A stretch of 55,147 bases of DNA from Candidatus Obscuribacterales bacterium (GTDB taxonomy: Bacteria; Cyanobacteriota; Vampirovibrionia; Obscuribacterales; Obscuribacteraceae): the NCBI GenBank assembly GCA_019745505.1, contig JAIETE010000201.1, forward strand, positions 1-55,147, read 5' to 3'. This document shows positions 8,880 to 17,714 of the stretch, in pieces. The notes beneath the pieces were generated by a model. It had not been told where the DNA came from, searched no databases, and was given only the letters and a program-made list of their open reading frames with translations. Made by a program: the position numbers and the translations under genes. Within the stretch, counting starts at the first letter, position 1, and each line of letters begins with the position of its first letter.

Positions 8880-9608
8880 TCAGATGGACTTTCTAAATAG
8901 TGCCGTGCATCCGAATAAGCCATAAAACTCAAAATTGGGGTCGCAGAGCATCGCATCATTGGCGCCTTTGTAGACTCCATATACATGCTCAGGGTCTGTG
9001 TTGGCCGGATCGTTGTAGTCGTGAAACAAGCAGAATCCACCGTTTTTCAGAAGCTTTTTGGCACGCATCGCCGCTTCGTAAGTTGCTTCGTATCCATGCC
9101 AGTGGTCGACGAAGATGAACCCGTACGATTTACCTGCGGCTATCGCTTTGTCCAGATACTCGGTGGCATCGAGAATATTGAATTTCACAGGTGCTCTGCC
9201 GGTTTTGGACAGGACATTCTTTTGCGCTTTTTCGTTGGCGTCTTTATCGATGTCGACTGTTTCAAAACGGATCTCTCTTTTCGAATCATAGATTGCTTGT
9301 GCGATTATGCTCGTTGAGAGTCCGCAGAAAGTTCCCAGTTCCAGAATGTCGCCACTGGAGAAATAGGCAAGCTCATAGAGCTTTTGCGCATCGCCTTGTT
9401 GAAGGTAACCCTCAATGCCGATATCGATGCAGACTTGAATATCCTTATGACCGGTCGGACAGTTTGAGTAGTATTTGTGGTTGTCGTTGATATGGCTGCC
9501 GGCAAACTGATAGGTCGGTTTGTAGGGCGTCGGTTTCTTGCCTAATTCGCTCAGTCCTAAGAAACTATCCGGATATCGAATGGTTTCATTCATAGTTGCG
9601 ACGGTCAT
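8880..9608 (-). CDS. Class I SAM-dependent methyltransferase (Methyltransf_24 type)
   Basis: 242 residues from the chosen ATG at 9608. That start has GAGG a few bases upstream and the family's normal length; an in-frame ATG at 9692 lacks a ribosome site. Motif I is ILELGTFCGLSTS (about 88-100), followed by RFETVDID (about D119), FIFVDHWHGYEAT (about 165) and GGFCLFHDYNDP. The ELG...VDxxH...HDY pattern is that of Methyltransf_24 enzymes such as those modifying sugars in polysaccharide and antibiotic clusters. It is the first gene after a 168-nt gap within the minus-strand run and may have its own promoter (-10 at 9633-9638). Confidence 0.85.
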   Translation of the reverse strand: MTVATMNETIRYPDSFLGLSELGKKPTPYKPTYQFAGSHINDNHKYYSNCPTGHKDIQVCIDIGIEGYLQQGDAQKLYELAYFSSGDILELGTFCGLSTSIIAQAIYDSKREIRFETVDIDKDANEKAQKNVLSKTGRAPVKFNILDATEYLDKAIAAGKSYGFIFVDHWHGYEATYEAAMRAKKLLKNGGFCLFHDYNDPANTDPEHVYGVYKGANDAMLCDPNFEFYGLFGCTALFRKSI

Positions 9609-9632
9609 ATTGTCCTCACATAAATAATCGGC

Positions 9633-9638
9633 ATTATA
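9633..9638 (-). promoter_or_regulatory. Candidate -10 element (TATAAT) for the internal promoter
   Basis: A perfect TATAAT on the minus strand lies 25 nt upstream of ATG 9608, inside the only sizeable gap of the 12-gene run. No good -35 is visible at 16-18 nt, so an activator or a weak promoter would be implied. Confidence 0.35.
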
Positions 9639-9698
9639 GATCCTAGTATTGGCTTGGCGCCGCGCTCTTCGGCTAATGTAATGACCTGACAAGCAGGG

Positions 9699-9721
9699 AG
9701 GGCGAATGCCCCTATCGCCCT
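9699..9721. other. Inverted repeat / hairpin in operon gap
   Basis: AGGGCGA (9699-9705) and TCGCCCT (9715-9721) form a perfect 7-bp stem with a 9-nt loop between two glycan genes. No U-tract follows on either strand, so it is not a canonical terminator. It could attenuate transcription or stabilise the mRNA 3' end of the upstream GT4. Confidence 0.45.
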
Positions 9722-9776
9722 GTCCGTAAGGCTTTGAGCCATTCTTGGATTTTCTTAAGTTTAATCCGGGTTATGG

Positions 9777-11033
9777 CTAGGCGGGTTCTTCGACCTTGGT
9801 TTTTGCCGTTCCGGAACGGCTGGCGCAATTTTCGTACAGGCGCTGCATTCGGTCGACATGAAGTGTGAAGTCGTAATTTTGAACCGCGATGTTTCTGGCT
9901 TCGGCGCCCATGTGCTGGCGTGCTTTGGCGTCCGATATCAGGTGTTTCATCGCTTTGACCAATTCATCGACATTGGGGGCAATCGAAATTGCGCCCACCG
10001 GCGCAAAAGTCACTTCGGGCAAGGCCGTGCCGTCAAAGACGATCGATGGCTTAGCGCAGGCCATCGACTCGATTGCCATCATTCCGAATGATTCCGCAGT
10101 CGACGGCATGAGAAAAAGATCGCAGGCTTGCAGGATTTCTGCATATTTGTCTGTTTCTTTGATCCAGCCCACTTCTACGATATGGTAGCGACCCAGGAAT
10201 TTGTCGAAGTGACCTTTCTGGTTGAAGGCCAAGATCGTTATGGGAAGGTCGATATCGAGATGCTCGAATGCTTTTTGGATATATTCGAGCCCTTTGAAGT
10301 CATTGGCATTTGCTCTCAAGCCAATCACGACATTCTCTCGGGGGATGCCGAGTTTGGCTTTGCATGCGGCGGTGTCGCCGGGCGCAAATATCTTGGTATC
10401 GATTCCGAAAGGGATATGGTGCAGTCGGAAGTTGGACATCAAGGGCGAGGCTTCAGCCATTTTCATCATCCACTTCGATGCCAGGACGATGTCGATGCGG
10501 GACGCTGCATAGAAAAACTTCTTGGCTCTCCACAGAAAGGCTGTATTGTCCTTTATGAGAGGAAACATGATGTTTAGATCGGGGCAGGCTCCGCAGCCGA
10601 TTTTCCATCGCTCGCACGCAAATGGGTGCACACAGTGACCAGTCATCGCCCAGGGATCATGCATAGTCCAGACTGACGGCTTCATGCGCGTCAGCATCGG
10701 CAGCGCGCCCAGATTGAAATAGCCCGTGTGAATCAGGTGATAATGAACCAGGTCTGCCTGCTGGAATTGCTGCCTGAGCGGAAAGTCGAACACAAAGGGG
10801 TAGAGAAGCGACTGAACGCTGTTGTTGTACTCTATGCGGCGAAGTTTTTGCTGCATAGCATTCGACCTGGGCGTCTGGATTTGCGTCGTGTCAGGATCGT
10901 TGCCGGTTTTCAGCCACACCAGATGGTGAGAGCGAAAACCTCGCGCTCTCAATTCTTTGTGGACATCCTGTCCGTTGAATCGCGCTCCTTCTTCATCCGT
11001 GGAGCCAACCTGAAGTATGCTGAATTGCTTCAT
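9777..11033 (-). CDS. Glycosyltransferase family 4 (WcaC-like), paralogue of the gene at 6041
   Basis: 418 residues, GT-B fold. It starts with ILQVGSTDEEGARFNGQDVH, then HYHLIHTGYF and TMHDPWAMTGHC, with four cysteines in the GHC...C...GCGAC arrangement. The EX7E motif is STAESFGMMAIESM, followed by FDGTALPEV. Similarity to the 6041 product runs along the whole length, so the two are duplicates. The upstream neighbour (11037) is 3 nt away and belongs to the family of the half gene at 7278. This shows that a two-gene unit was duplicated. It is a retaining glycosyltransferase for this locus; its sugar specificity cannot be read. Confidence 0.9.
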   Translation of the reverse strand: MKQFSILQVGSTDEEGARFNGQDVHKELRARGFRSHHLVWLKTGNDPDTTQIQTPRSNAMQQKLRRIEYNNSVQSLLYPFVFDFPLRQQFQQADLVHYHLIHTGYFNLGALPMLTRMKPSVWTMHDPWAMTGHCVHPFACERWKIGCGACPDLNIMFPLIKDNTAFLWRAKKFFYAASRIDIVLASKWMMKMAEASPLMSNFRLHHIPFGIDTKIFAPGDTAACKAKLGIPRENVVIGLRANANDFKGLEYIQKAFEHLDIDLPITILAFNQKGHFDKFLGRYHIVEVGWIKETDKYAEILQACDLFLMPSTAESFGMMAIESMACAKPSIVFDGTALPEVTFAPVGAISIAPNVDELVKAMKHLISDAKARQHMGAEARNIAVQNYDFTLHVDRMQRLYENCASRSGTAKTKVEEPA

Positions 11034-11036
11034 TCT

Positions 11037-12293
11037 TCAATTCAGAGTATTGCTGGGCAAGGAAAGAAATTCTGCGAAATTTTTCCGCATGGTTGCCAGC
11101 GTCAGGTGTTCATGAAATGCCTTCGAGCCGTTCTTTGCCAGTTGTCTGTAAAGATCGGCATCATCTGCCAGCTTTTGCAGCTCGTTGTAAATGCTTGTTC
11201 TGGCCAGATCGTGGCAGAGCGCACCGGCATTGTGCTGTTTCAAGAATCTTGCCGGGGACGCATATTCAGGTCCATGGAAAAAGACCGGACGCCCTGCTGC
11301 CAGGTATGTAGTCAGTTTTGACGGAAAACTAAGACTGGCCTCTTCCTTGAAGACCGGGTCGAACCAGTAAGGGCAGTAGAGGACATCCAGTTGAGAGAGC
11401 ACTTCGATCGATTCTTCCTGGCTTCGCCAGCCTAAAAACTCAACATTCATCGGTGCATTCGAAATCAATGAGAGCGAACGCCCGAGCACTTTCACTTTCA
11501 CATTGCGCTTGCCGATTTTCCAGTTGGCATGCTTGAAAGTGAGCAGCAGGTTTTCCCACTCTGCAGCAGAATAGAGTTGACCGGCCATGCCGATCGTCAA
11601 TTCATCATCCTTGTTCATTCTCTCTGCCGGTGGTTTCGCCAGCGCTGCATCAAGGCTAGGAATCACAGGAATAGATTGGCAGCCGTAGAGGCGCTCGTAG
11701 CTTTCTGCCATCGCCCATGATGCCGCAGCAAGGCGCTCCGATTTCTTCATCGCTGATGCAAAATCGGCAAGGATCAGTTTTTGCGACCAGCTGTCTACTT
11801 TGTTGGCGCGCAACCACCAGGTCGGAGGATCCCAAACTTGGGTCAAAAGCGGAACATTCATCAGGTCGGCAACCTGGTTGGCAAGCCTTATCATGGTCTG
11901 TCCCTGGACCACGCACCAAACGGCATCAGCCCCGAATTTTTTGCCGAAATCCGCTGCTTGTCGGGCGATTCTGCTGACTGTAACCTTGTCTGTGTACTTT
12001 TCAGCTAAGAAGCACTCCAGGGCGCCCAGTCTGCCGGGCAGACGTCTAGTCTTGTGCTCTTTTGGCTTGGAGACGATCTGAGTTTTTATCTCCTTATGAG
12101 TTATCTCCGGATCTAGTTCGCGGTTGAGCACGGTGAAACAGCTTATCGATCCTTCCGGCATGAATGAGCACAGCTGGTCTAAAACCAGTCCGGCTGTGAA
12201 GTTTCGGCAAGGTGGAATATCTGTGAGCAAAAGAAACTTCTTGCTCTTGCCTTTTATTTCACCAGTTGTTCTCTCTTTGAGCTCGCTCGGCAT
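11037..12293 (-). CDS. Glycosyltransferase, GT-B fold (locus-specific family X)
   Basis: 418 residues. Seen: LLLTDIPPCRNFTAGL at the N-terminus, CVVQGQTMIRLANQ, QVWDPPTWWLR, TIGMAGQLYSAAEW, FLGWRSQEE, VLYCPYWFDPVF, LSFPSKLTTYLAAGRPV and FHGPEYASPARFL. The PSKLTTYLAAGRPV block is the nucleotide-sugar-binding signature of GT4-like enzymes. Homologues in the window are 12299 (full length), 33089 (full length, more divergent) and 7278 (C-terminal half). I name them family X only for cross-reference here. Spacing is 3 nt to the next gene and 5 nt from the previous stop, so it is co-transcribed. The transferase role is well supported; donor and acceptor are unknown. Confidence 0.8.
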   Translation of the reverse strand: MPSELKERTTGEIKGKSKKFLLLTDIPPCRNFTAGLVLDQLCSFMPEGSISCFTVLNRELDPEITHKEIKTQIVSKPKEHKTRRLPGRLGALECFLAEKYTDKVTVSRIARQAADFGKKFGADAVWCVVQGQTMIRLANQVADLMNVPLLTQVWDPPTWWLRANKVDSWSQKLILADFASAMKKSERLAAASWAMAESYERLYGCQSIPVIPSLDAALAKPPAERMNKDDELTIGMAGQLYSAAEWENLLLTFKHANWKIGKRNVKVKVLGRSLSLISNAPMNVEFLGWRSQEESIEVLSQLDVLYCPYWFDPVFKEEASLSFPSKLTTYLAAGRPVFFHGPEYASPARFLKQHNAGALCHDLARTSIYNELQKLADDADLYRQLAKNGSKAFHEHLTLATMRKNFAEFLSLPSNTLN

Positions 12294-12298
12294 TTTCG

Positions 12299-13573
12299 CT
12301 ATCCTATCGCTTTCAAAAATTGTGCTTGGGTTTTTTCTTCGGTGAGGTGGGCAAGAAAAGCTGCTGTTCCATTGGCGGCAAGTTTTTCATAGAGATTCGC
12401 ATCGCCGACCAGTGTCTTCAATGCTTCTATGAGCGCCTTCTGATTGAGATTGTTGCATTGCATGGCCGCGTCATTCTCATGCAAAAAGCGTGAAGGTGAA
12501 GAGTAGGTCGGACCGTGAAAAAGAACAGGTCGGCCCGTGGCAAGATAGCTGGTTAGTTTGGACGGAAAGCTCAAACGCGACTCCGTCTCGAACTGAGGTG
12601 AAAACCAGTAGGGGCAATATAGAACATCACAGCCGGAAAGTATTTCAATGGTCTCTTGTTGCGATCTCCAGCCGTAGAAGCGGATATTCCTCTCTGCCGA
12701 GGCGTTAATGCCAAAGACCCGACCGAGAGCTTTTACTTCTACTTGCCGTCCTTCAATTACCCAACCGGTAGACTCGAGGGCCTGCATCAGGCAGTTCCAC
12801 TCTTCGCTGGAATACAATTGCCCGGCAAATCCAATCGTCAATGTTTTGGCGTCGTTGAGACCTTTTTTTGGCTGATGAGCCCAATTCTCAGGCAAGCCGG
12901 GTATGACTGGAATGGCATTGCATCCGTATTCTTTCCTGTATTGCTCCGCCATGGCCCAGGAAGCTGCTGCCGTCGTGGTTCGAGTATCGGATAGGACTTC
13001 TGCGAATTCTCGAAGCACTCTTTTCCTGGAAAATTTGTCGACATTATTGTCTCTCAGCCACCAGCCGGGTGGATCCCAGACTTGTGCCACCATAGGCAGT
13101 GCAAGGTGCTTTTGAGCGGCTCTGGCCAGGCGTATCATCGTCTGCCCTTCGAGCGTGCACCAGATTTTTTCGACCCCGTTGCTTTCGGCAAATGCCAGCA
13201 ATTCTTTTGCTATTTTCGACGTAGCGAAAGTGGCAGTTGCCTGCTCTTTGACGAACGATTCGAGCACGCCCAGGTGAAGAGGCAGGCGCCTTAAGTGAGA
13301 CTCGCTAGGTTTTTGCCGATGGACATAGGGAATGTTTTTCCAGTCCGGATGAATCTCGGAATCCATGCCGGGTGTCAAAACAGCGAAACAACTAAGATTG
13401 CCGGGCGGCAGAGCGCGGCACATGGAATGCAGCATCAACGCGCCAGTGTACTTGGAGCTGGGCGGTACCGATGAGAGCAGAAGGATTTTACCCAGAGGCT
13501 TGCTGCCGAAGGCCTGGACTGCTTCGTTGGAAGAGATCCGCGGTTTGCTTTCGATTGAAGCCGTATTGACCAT
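12299..13573 (-). CDS. Glycosyltransferase, GT-B fold (family X), tandem duplicate
   Basis: 424 residues from ATG 13573. An in-frame TTG at 13687 would add 38 residues with no homology to the neighbour and without a ribosome site. I therefore prefer the ATG, although it leaves an unusual 103-nt gap. Blocks match 11037 in order: LLLSSVPPSSKYTGAL, CTLEGQTMIRLARA, QVWDPPGWWLR, TIGFAGQLYSSEEW, YGWRSQQETIEIL, VLYCPYWFSPQF, LSFPSKLTSYLATGRPV and FHGPTYSSPSRFL. It is a tandem duplicate of the downstream gene, 5 nt away. Either the two add successive similar residues or one is redundant (inference). Confidence 0.78.
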   Translation of the reverse strand: MVNTASIESKPRISSNEAVQAFGSKPLGKILLLSSVPPSSKYTGALMLHSMCRALPPGNLSCFAVLTPGMDSEIHPDWKNIPYVHRQKPSESHLRRLPLHLGVLESFVKEQATATFATSKIAKELLAFAESNGVEKIWCTLEGQTMIRLARAAQKHLALPMVAQVWDPPGWWLRDNNVDKFSRKRVLREFAEVLSDTRTTTAAASWAMAEQYRKEYGCNAIPVIPGLPENWAHQPKKGLNDAKTLTIGFAGQLYSSEEWNCLMQALESTGWVIEGRQVEVKALGRVFGINASAERNIRFYGWRSQQETIEILSGCDVLYCPYWFSPQFETESRLSFPSKLTSYLATGRPVLFHGPTYSSPSRFLHENDAAMQCNNLNQKALIEALKTLVGDANLYEKLAANGTAAFLAHLTEEKTQAQFLKAIG

Positions 13574-13676
13574 TAGTGAGGCAAAACTATGAAAAGGGTG
13601 ATGTTCTGTCGCATGAAAGGATAATTCTTTTGTTGGTGCTGCGGATTTGAGGGAGTTAATGGTTGAGCCGCTCAGG

Positions 13677-14837
13677 TCAAGGCGCAATCCAGGTCGGGAT
13701 CTTGAGCAAGCGGCAGAAAAGAAAGAAGGACCATGACAAAAGCAGAGTGGCGACCGCGACTGCCATTAAATATCCGACTGTCAGAAATGAACGGTGCGCT
13801 TCCAGAGCGAGCATCCATTTGAATTGGGATGAAAGGAAACTCAAGATGATTGGATGCACGAGGTAAATTGTGAAACTGGCGGCGCTTAAAGACTCGATGG
13901 CCCGCGCTGCCAATCGTCCTGCGGCGCCTGCAAATTTGAATGAGAACGATTTTGCAGCCAGGAAAAGGATGGCGGAATAGACGATCACCTGTGGGCTCGA
14001 ATAATCGAACAGGGCTTCGTTTAGCTTAGGAACAGCTTGGTTGAACGTGAGAAAGTATGTTCCAAAAATCGTTATGGCAAGGCAGGCAAACGCCAGAAGC
14101 CCAAAATGGAGATATCGGTTTTCTGCAATTTTGTAATCGCGCAGCACGTAACCAAGTATGAAATAGCCTGAGAATCCGGTCGTCACCGTAAAAATAATCG
14201 GAGGAGCGATGCCTGTGAGGCTGCCCAGAGCCGGCAAAATGCTGGCACCGACAAACCAGAGAGCAAGGAAGTAGAAAACGAGCCGGCGGTCTGCACCCTT
14301 CAAGAAAGCCCGCAGAATCGGAGTGGCAAGGTAGAGCCCGACCAGATAGTAGAGATACTGCAAATGGTAGCAAGCTGGTTGATTGACGACACTTTGCCAG
14401 TTCAGATGCGCTCCATTGTTCAGGCGCCAGCAGCAGTAGATAAGCGTCCAGGCAATCAGCGGCATGCCAACGCGCCAGAATCTGCGCCTGAGAAAGGAGA
14501 CGGCGCTTTCCTCGTGGGTTGAGGAAAGCAGAAGCATACCGCTGATGAGCAAGAAGAGCGGAACGCAAGAACGCGCAGCGGAGTCCACTATGCAGCCTAT
14601 CCAGAAATTCCCTTTGGCCGACACGGCAACTGCAAAAGGCGCGGATGCATGCAGCAGAATCACCTGGATTATGGCGAAACACCGAAGAAATTCGATGAAG
14701 AACAGGCGATTGCCCATGTCGGAGCTTTGGGCATTAACGATTTGTAATAAGGGCAGGGCGAGAGGCGTGTCGGCATTCCTCGGGGCGGCTGCGACAGCGG
14801 TATGGTCTTGATCTCGTTCTGCAAGCGAGAGCGGCAT
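13677..14837 (-). CDS. Acyltransferase family 3 membrane protein (OafA/YrhL type)
   Basis: 386 residues with about ten TM segments. After a non-homologous leader of about 40 residues comes FFIEFLRCFAIIQVILLHAS, the Acyl_transf_3 signature with the conserved Arg and His. Further on are LLISGMLLLSS and, near the C-terminus, FTIYLVHPIILSF. These integral membrane enzymes O-acylate (usually O-acetylate) exported polysaccharides and O-antigens. It lies between the family-X glycosyltransferase and a GT-C-like membrane protein. The SGNH-fold protein at 16695 may be a periplasmic partner, because OafA-type proteins are often paired with or fused to SGNH domains. The acyl group and target sugar are unknown. 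Confidence 0.88.
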   Translation of the reverse strand: MPLSLAERDQDHTAVAAAPRNADTPLALPLLQIVNAQSSDMGNRLFFIEFLRCFAIIQVILLHASAPFAVAVSAKGNFWIGCIVDSAARSCVPLFLLISGMLLLSSTHEESAVSFLRRRFWRVGMPLIAWTLIYCCWRLNNGAHLNWQSVVNQPACYHLQYLYYLVGLYLATPILRAFLKGADRRLVFYFLALWFVGASILPALGSLTGIAPPIIFTVTTGFSGYFILGYVLRDYKIAENRYLHFGLLAFACLAITIFGTYFLTFNQAVPKLNEALFDYSSPQVIVYSAILFLAAKSFSFKFAGAAGRLAARAIESLSAASFTIYLVHPIILSFLSSQFKWMLALEAHRSFLTVGYLMAVAVATLLLSWSFFLFCRLLKIPTWIAP

Positions 14838-14890
14838 AGGCTTGGATCATATCGCCTTATCAAGCGCCGATTGCCTATATTGATATGAGT

Positions 14891-16666
14891 TCATCTGGAG
14901 GGAGGCTGGTCCTTTTCGAATTTGAAAACGGCAATGCGATTGTGCAGGTCCGTAAGATCGACTTTTCCTGTCCGAATGTCGACGTAAGGAGCGTCATACG
15001 GGCAGGAAAGCGAGCCAATTTTTTGGAATTGGTCGGGGAATCTATAACCGGCTTTCGAAAAGGATTCGGACAGGTTTGGATCGCCTTCGTAATTGGTTAC
15101 TACGAAGAATTGCCGCGCGTCTTCTCTTCTAAGCTCCGCCAGTGCCGCTTCGAACATTCCTTTGCCTTCCAGCCCGGGTAAAAATGTTGCAAACTTCACT
15201 GAGCGCCCGTCGACCGCATATACCAGTCCAGGCATATTGTATGCGGCGATGATTATGTCTCCCTCATGAAATCCAGCTTTCTGCAACATCTCAAAGTATG
15301 CATCGAAAAATACCTTTGGTCCGTGCGCTTGCTTTATCTTTTGCAGATTGGGCGCCTTGCTCAGTTCTTTTTGCTGCTGCATCGGCAAGGGAATGCCATA
15401 TGGCGTATTGAGAAAACCGGCGAAAAACTGGGTGCCTACAATCACCAGAAAAAGAATTGAAGTTACAGCGAACGAAGAGTGAGAGCGCAGCCGTTGCGAG
15501 ATCCTGAGAGAAAGGTTCAGGCTTGCCAGAATTAGTGGAGCGACGAAAACCTTAGTGTGGTTGATGACGTCGTTGTTAGTTCCCAGAGAACAAACGATTG
15601 GTATCACTGATAATACCAAGAGCGGCAGATTGGAGACGATAAGGTCCTTGCTGAATTTTTCTTTGCCGTGCAATCTTAATGCAATTGCCGCGAGCAGCAG
15701 CGGAACTATATAAAATGGCTCGACGGAAGCTGCCGAAAAGTATCCTGAGAATGCAAAGACGGCCAGAGTTGTGCATCCTACGAGATACGGTCTAATTGTT
15801 TCTGCTTTTTGGCCTGCTTTTCGCACGACAAAATCAAGTGCGATGCTGATGGATGCAATCAGTACGATGGATATAGCCGCATGTATTGTTAGTTTGAAAA
15901 TGCTGGCGAAGTATTTATTTGCAGCCAACTCGGGCGTGTAGAGATTTGTCTCTTTCATATACGTCGAGGCTTGCAGGAAGCTCGAGATGCACGTTGAAAA
16001 AGGTTCGACGAAAGTGAAATAAGACAGCGCGCCCAGGGCAATACCAATCATGAAAGAGAGCAGTGCTTCGATCAAGCTTCTGCCTTTCTCTTTCAGTAGA
16101 ATGCAAACAATTAAAAGTAATATCAACGCCATGGCACTTGTGACTTTGGAAAAAGCAGCAAGTGCTGCAAACATTCCGCAAATCAAATAGGCGATCGTCT
16201 TACTTCTGCGTTCCTGCGACCATGCATAGAGCCAGCAACCGACAGACGAGTAGGTGGCTGCCGCAACCAGGGTATTGTAAGAAGCAAACATCGGAAAGAC
16301 CGAGAAAATGAGAAGGCTTCCGGCTGCGCTTAGAGACCAGAGGAGGAAATTCATGCTGCGGCTCAAATTGAAGGTTGCGCTAACAGCTTTGATCAGGCCG
16401 ATTGAGAGAAGCGATGCACCGATCATTTGAAGAATCAGCTGCCAGAGCCTGCCGTTGACCAAATCTGAAGCAGTGAGCGCCGGAAGCTTGTTTAGCAGAA
16501 AGCCGAACTTAGTAACTATGCACTTGTATCTCTCGGGATCTTGGCTGACCAAAATATAGAACGCTTCGTCTGTGATGCAGAAGCCTTTATTTCTGCCCCA
16601 CAAGATCAATCCAGTCATGGCGACAAGCAGCATTGCCGCCAGTATCGATATAGGCAAAACCTTCAC
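14891..16666 (-). CDS. Polytopic membrane protein, probable GT-C glycosyltransferase (PMT/ArnT-like topology)
   Basis: 591 residues. A first TM (about 5-24) leads into an exported loop with the acidic pair ITDEAFYILVSQD (about D33, E34), then some ten further TMs, then a soluble C-terminal domain from about residue 440. An Asp-Glu or Asp-Asp in the first external loop plus this topology is typical of GT-C enzymes that use lipid-linked sugars. I do not recognise a named family and homology is weak. The start is GTG at 16666. It is co-directional with the acyltransferase (53-nt gap) and the SGNH protein (28-nt gap). The alternative is a membrane protein of unknown function. Confidence 0.6.
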   Translation of the reverse strand: MKVLPISILAAMLLVAMTGLILWGRNKGFCITDEAFYILVSQDPERYKCIVTKFGFLLNKLPALTASDLVNGRLWQLILQMIGASLLSIGLIKAVSATFNLSRSMNFLLWSLSAAGSLLIFSVFPMFASYNTLVAAATYSSVGCWLYAWSQERRSKTIAYLICGMFAALAAFSKVTSAMALILLLIVCILLKEKGRSLIEALLSFMIGIALGALSYFTFVEPFSTCISSFLQASTYMKETNLYTPELAANKYFASIFKLTIHAAISIVLIASISIALDFVVRKAGQKAETIRPYLVGCTTLAVFAFSGYFSAASVEPFYIVPLLLAAIALRLHGKEKFSKDLIVSNLPLLVLSVIPIVCSLGTNNDVINHTKVFVAPLILASLNLSLRISQRLRSHSSFAVTSILFLVIVGTQFFAGFLNTPYGIPLPMQQQKELSKAPNLQKIKQAHGPKVFFDAYFEMLQKAGFHEGDIIIAAYNMPGLVYAVDGRSVKFATFLPGLEGKGMFEAALAELRREDARQFFVVTNYEGDPNLSESFSKAGYRFPDQFQKIGSLSCPYDAPYVDIRTGKVDLTDLHNRIAVFKFEKDQPPSR

Positions 16667-16694
16667 CGGAGCAATAAGGTGGATAGTGCGCTGA

Positions 16695-17714
16695 TCACAG
16701 TATCCTTCCTTTCGATTGCGACTGGGCTTGGATGACCCTTTTGAGGTCCGCGGCTACCTGCTCTGTTCTAAGTTTTCGACCTTCTTTTCTGACATGATAG
16801 ATGCAATCGAAGAAATAATTGTCATTCAGGGCATACTCTGCATAATCGCTAACAACTTGAGCATTGAGTCCCTCAGCAACCTCTTTGTAGAAGCTGTCCA
16901 GCTGCGCCTTTCTCAATCGAGCAAAGGATGCTGTTGTTACCGGCGGCAAAAGAACAACTCTTGCTCCGCGAGCTTGCATGTTTTTTACGATTGAATTGAA
17001 AGCCTTAATGGCTGCCGGATTCGGGTGACTAAAATCGGATAGGGATGCTTGCGAATGGTCGAATGATTTGCCCGGCAGATCCAGGTGCGCGACGAAATCT
17101 CCCTGACGATTGAAACCGGAATAGTTGTACAAAACCGCATCGTCATCGTCATCAGAGGATTTACCTGTTAGTACCGGGGGAAGCATGTGTTTTGCACGCT
17201 TGTGCGTCATCCATGAGAAGTCGGTGGTAAATCGATCGACTGTGGATGTCGGAGTCAAATAACTTGGCGTGATCCAGGCGATTGACTTGGGCATGAGCGC
17301 CGGCAACATCAGCAAGTACTTGTCACCGTTGAATTGATCGACCCAATGTTCGTATTCGGGTATGACTGCAATGGTGTCGCCGGGTTTTACATCACTTTCG
17401 ATCTCGCGAAGCATGTATCCCAGCCCGACCTGAATACAGGTGCCCATGTTAACAACCGGTCGTTTGAGCCGGGCTTCCAGCAATGCGCTGTCCATACCCA
17501 GGGCCAGATTTGAACCACCCACCAGAATAACTTTTGGTGATGGTGATTCTTTTAGAATCTTGTGCTTATCCGGACAAATTGCCAGATAAGAATCGCGGTC
17601 GATTTTTGTCTGCGCGAAGACTATCCAGATTGTCAGAACTGTCAGTATGCTCAGACTGGCAACAGTTGCAGAGCATCGTTTTCTGCTTGCCTGTTTCGCT
17701 GCTTCCTCGGTCAT
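16695..17714 (-). CDS. Membrane-anchored SGNH/GDSL-like protein
   Basis: 339 residues with a single N-terminal TM (about 17-36) and the rest outside the membrane. A GDSL-like first block VGGSNLALGMDS (Ser68), a middle PEYEHW, and a C-terminal DCIYHVRKEG (Asp303, His307) give a plausible Ser-Asp-His triad of the SGNH fold, as in AlgX/AlgJ- and DltD-like proteins. Such proteins esterify or de-esterify exported glycans. Its ATG overlaps the upstream methyltransferase stop by 4 nt (ATGA). With the OafA-type acyltransferase three genes on, a joint O-acylation role is likely (inference). Confidence 0.6.
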   Translation of the reverse strand: MTEEAAKQASRKRCSATVASLSILTVLTIWIVFAQTKIDRDSYLAICPDKHKILKESPSPKVILVGGSNLALGMDSALLEARLKRPVVNMGTCIQVGLGYMLREIESDVKPGDTIAVIPEYEHWVDQFNGDKYLLMLPALMPKSIAWITPSYLTPTSTVDRFTTDFSWMTHKRAKHMLPPVLTGKSSDDDDDAVLYNYSGFNRQGDFVAHLDLPGKSFDHSQASLSDFSHPNPAAIKAFNSIVKNMQARGARVVLLPPVTTASFARLRKAQLDSFYKEVAEGLNAQVVSDYAEYALNDNYFFDCIYHVRKEGRKLRTEQVAADLKRVIQAQSQSKGRIL

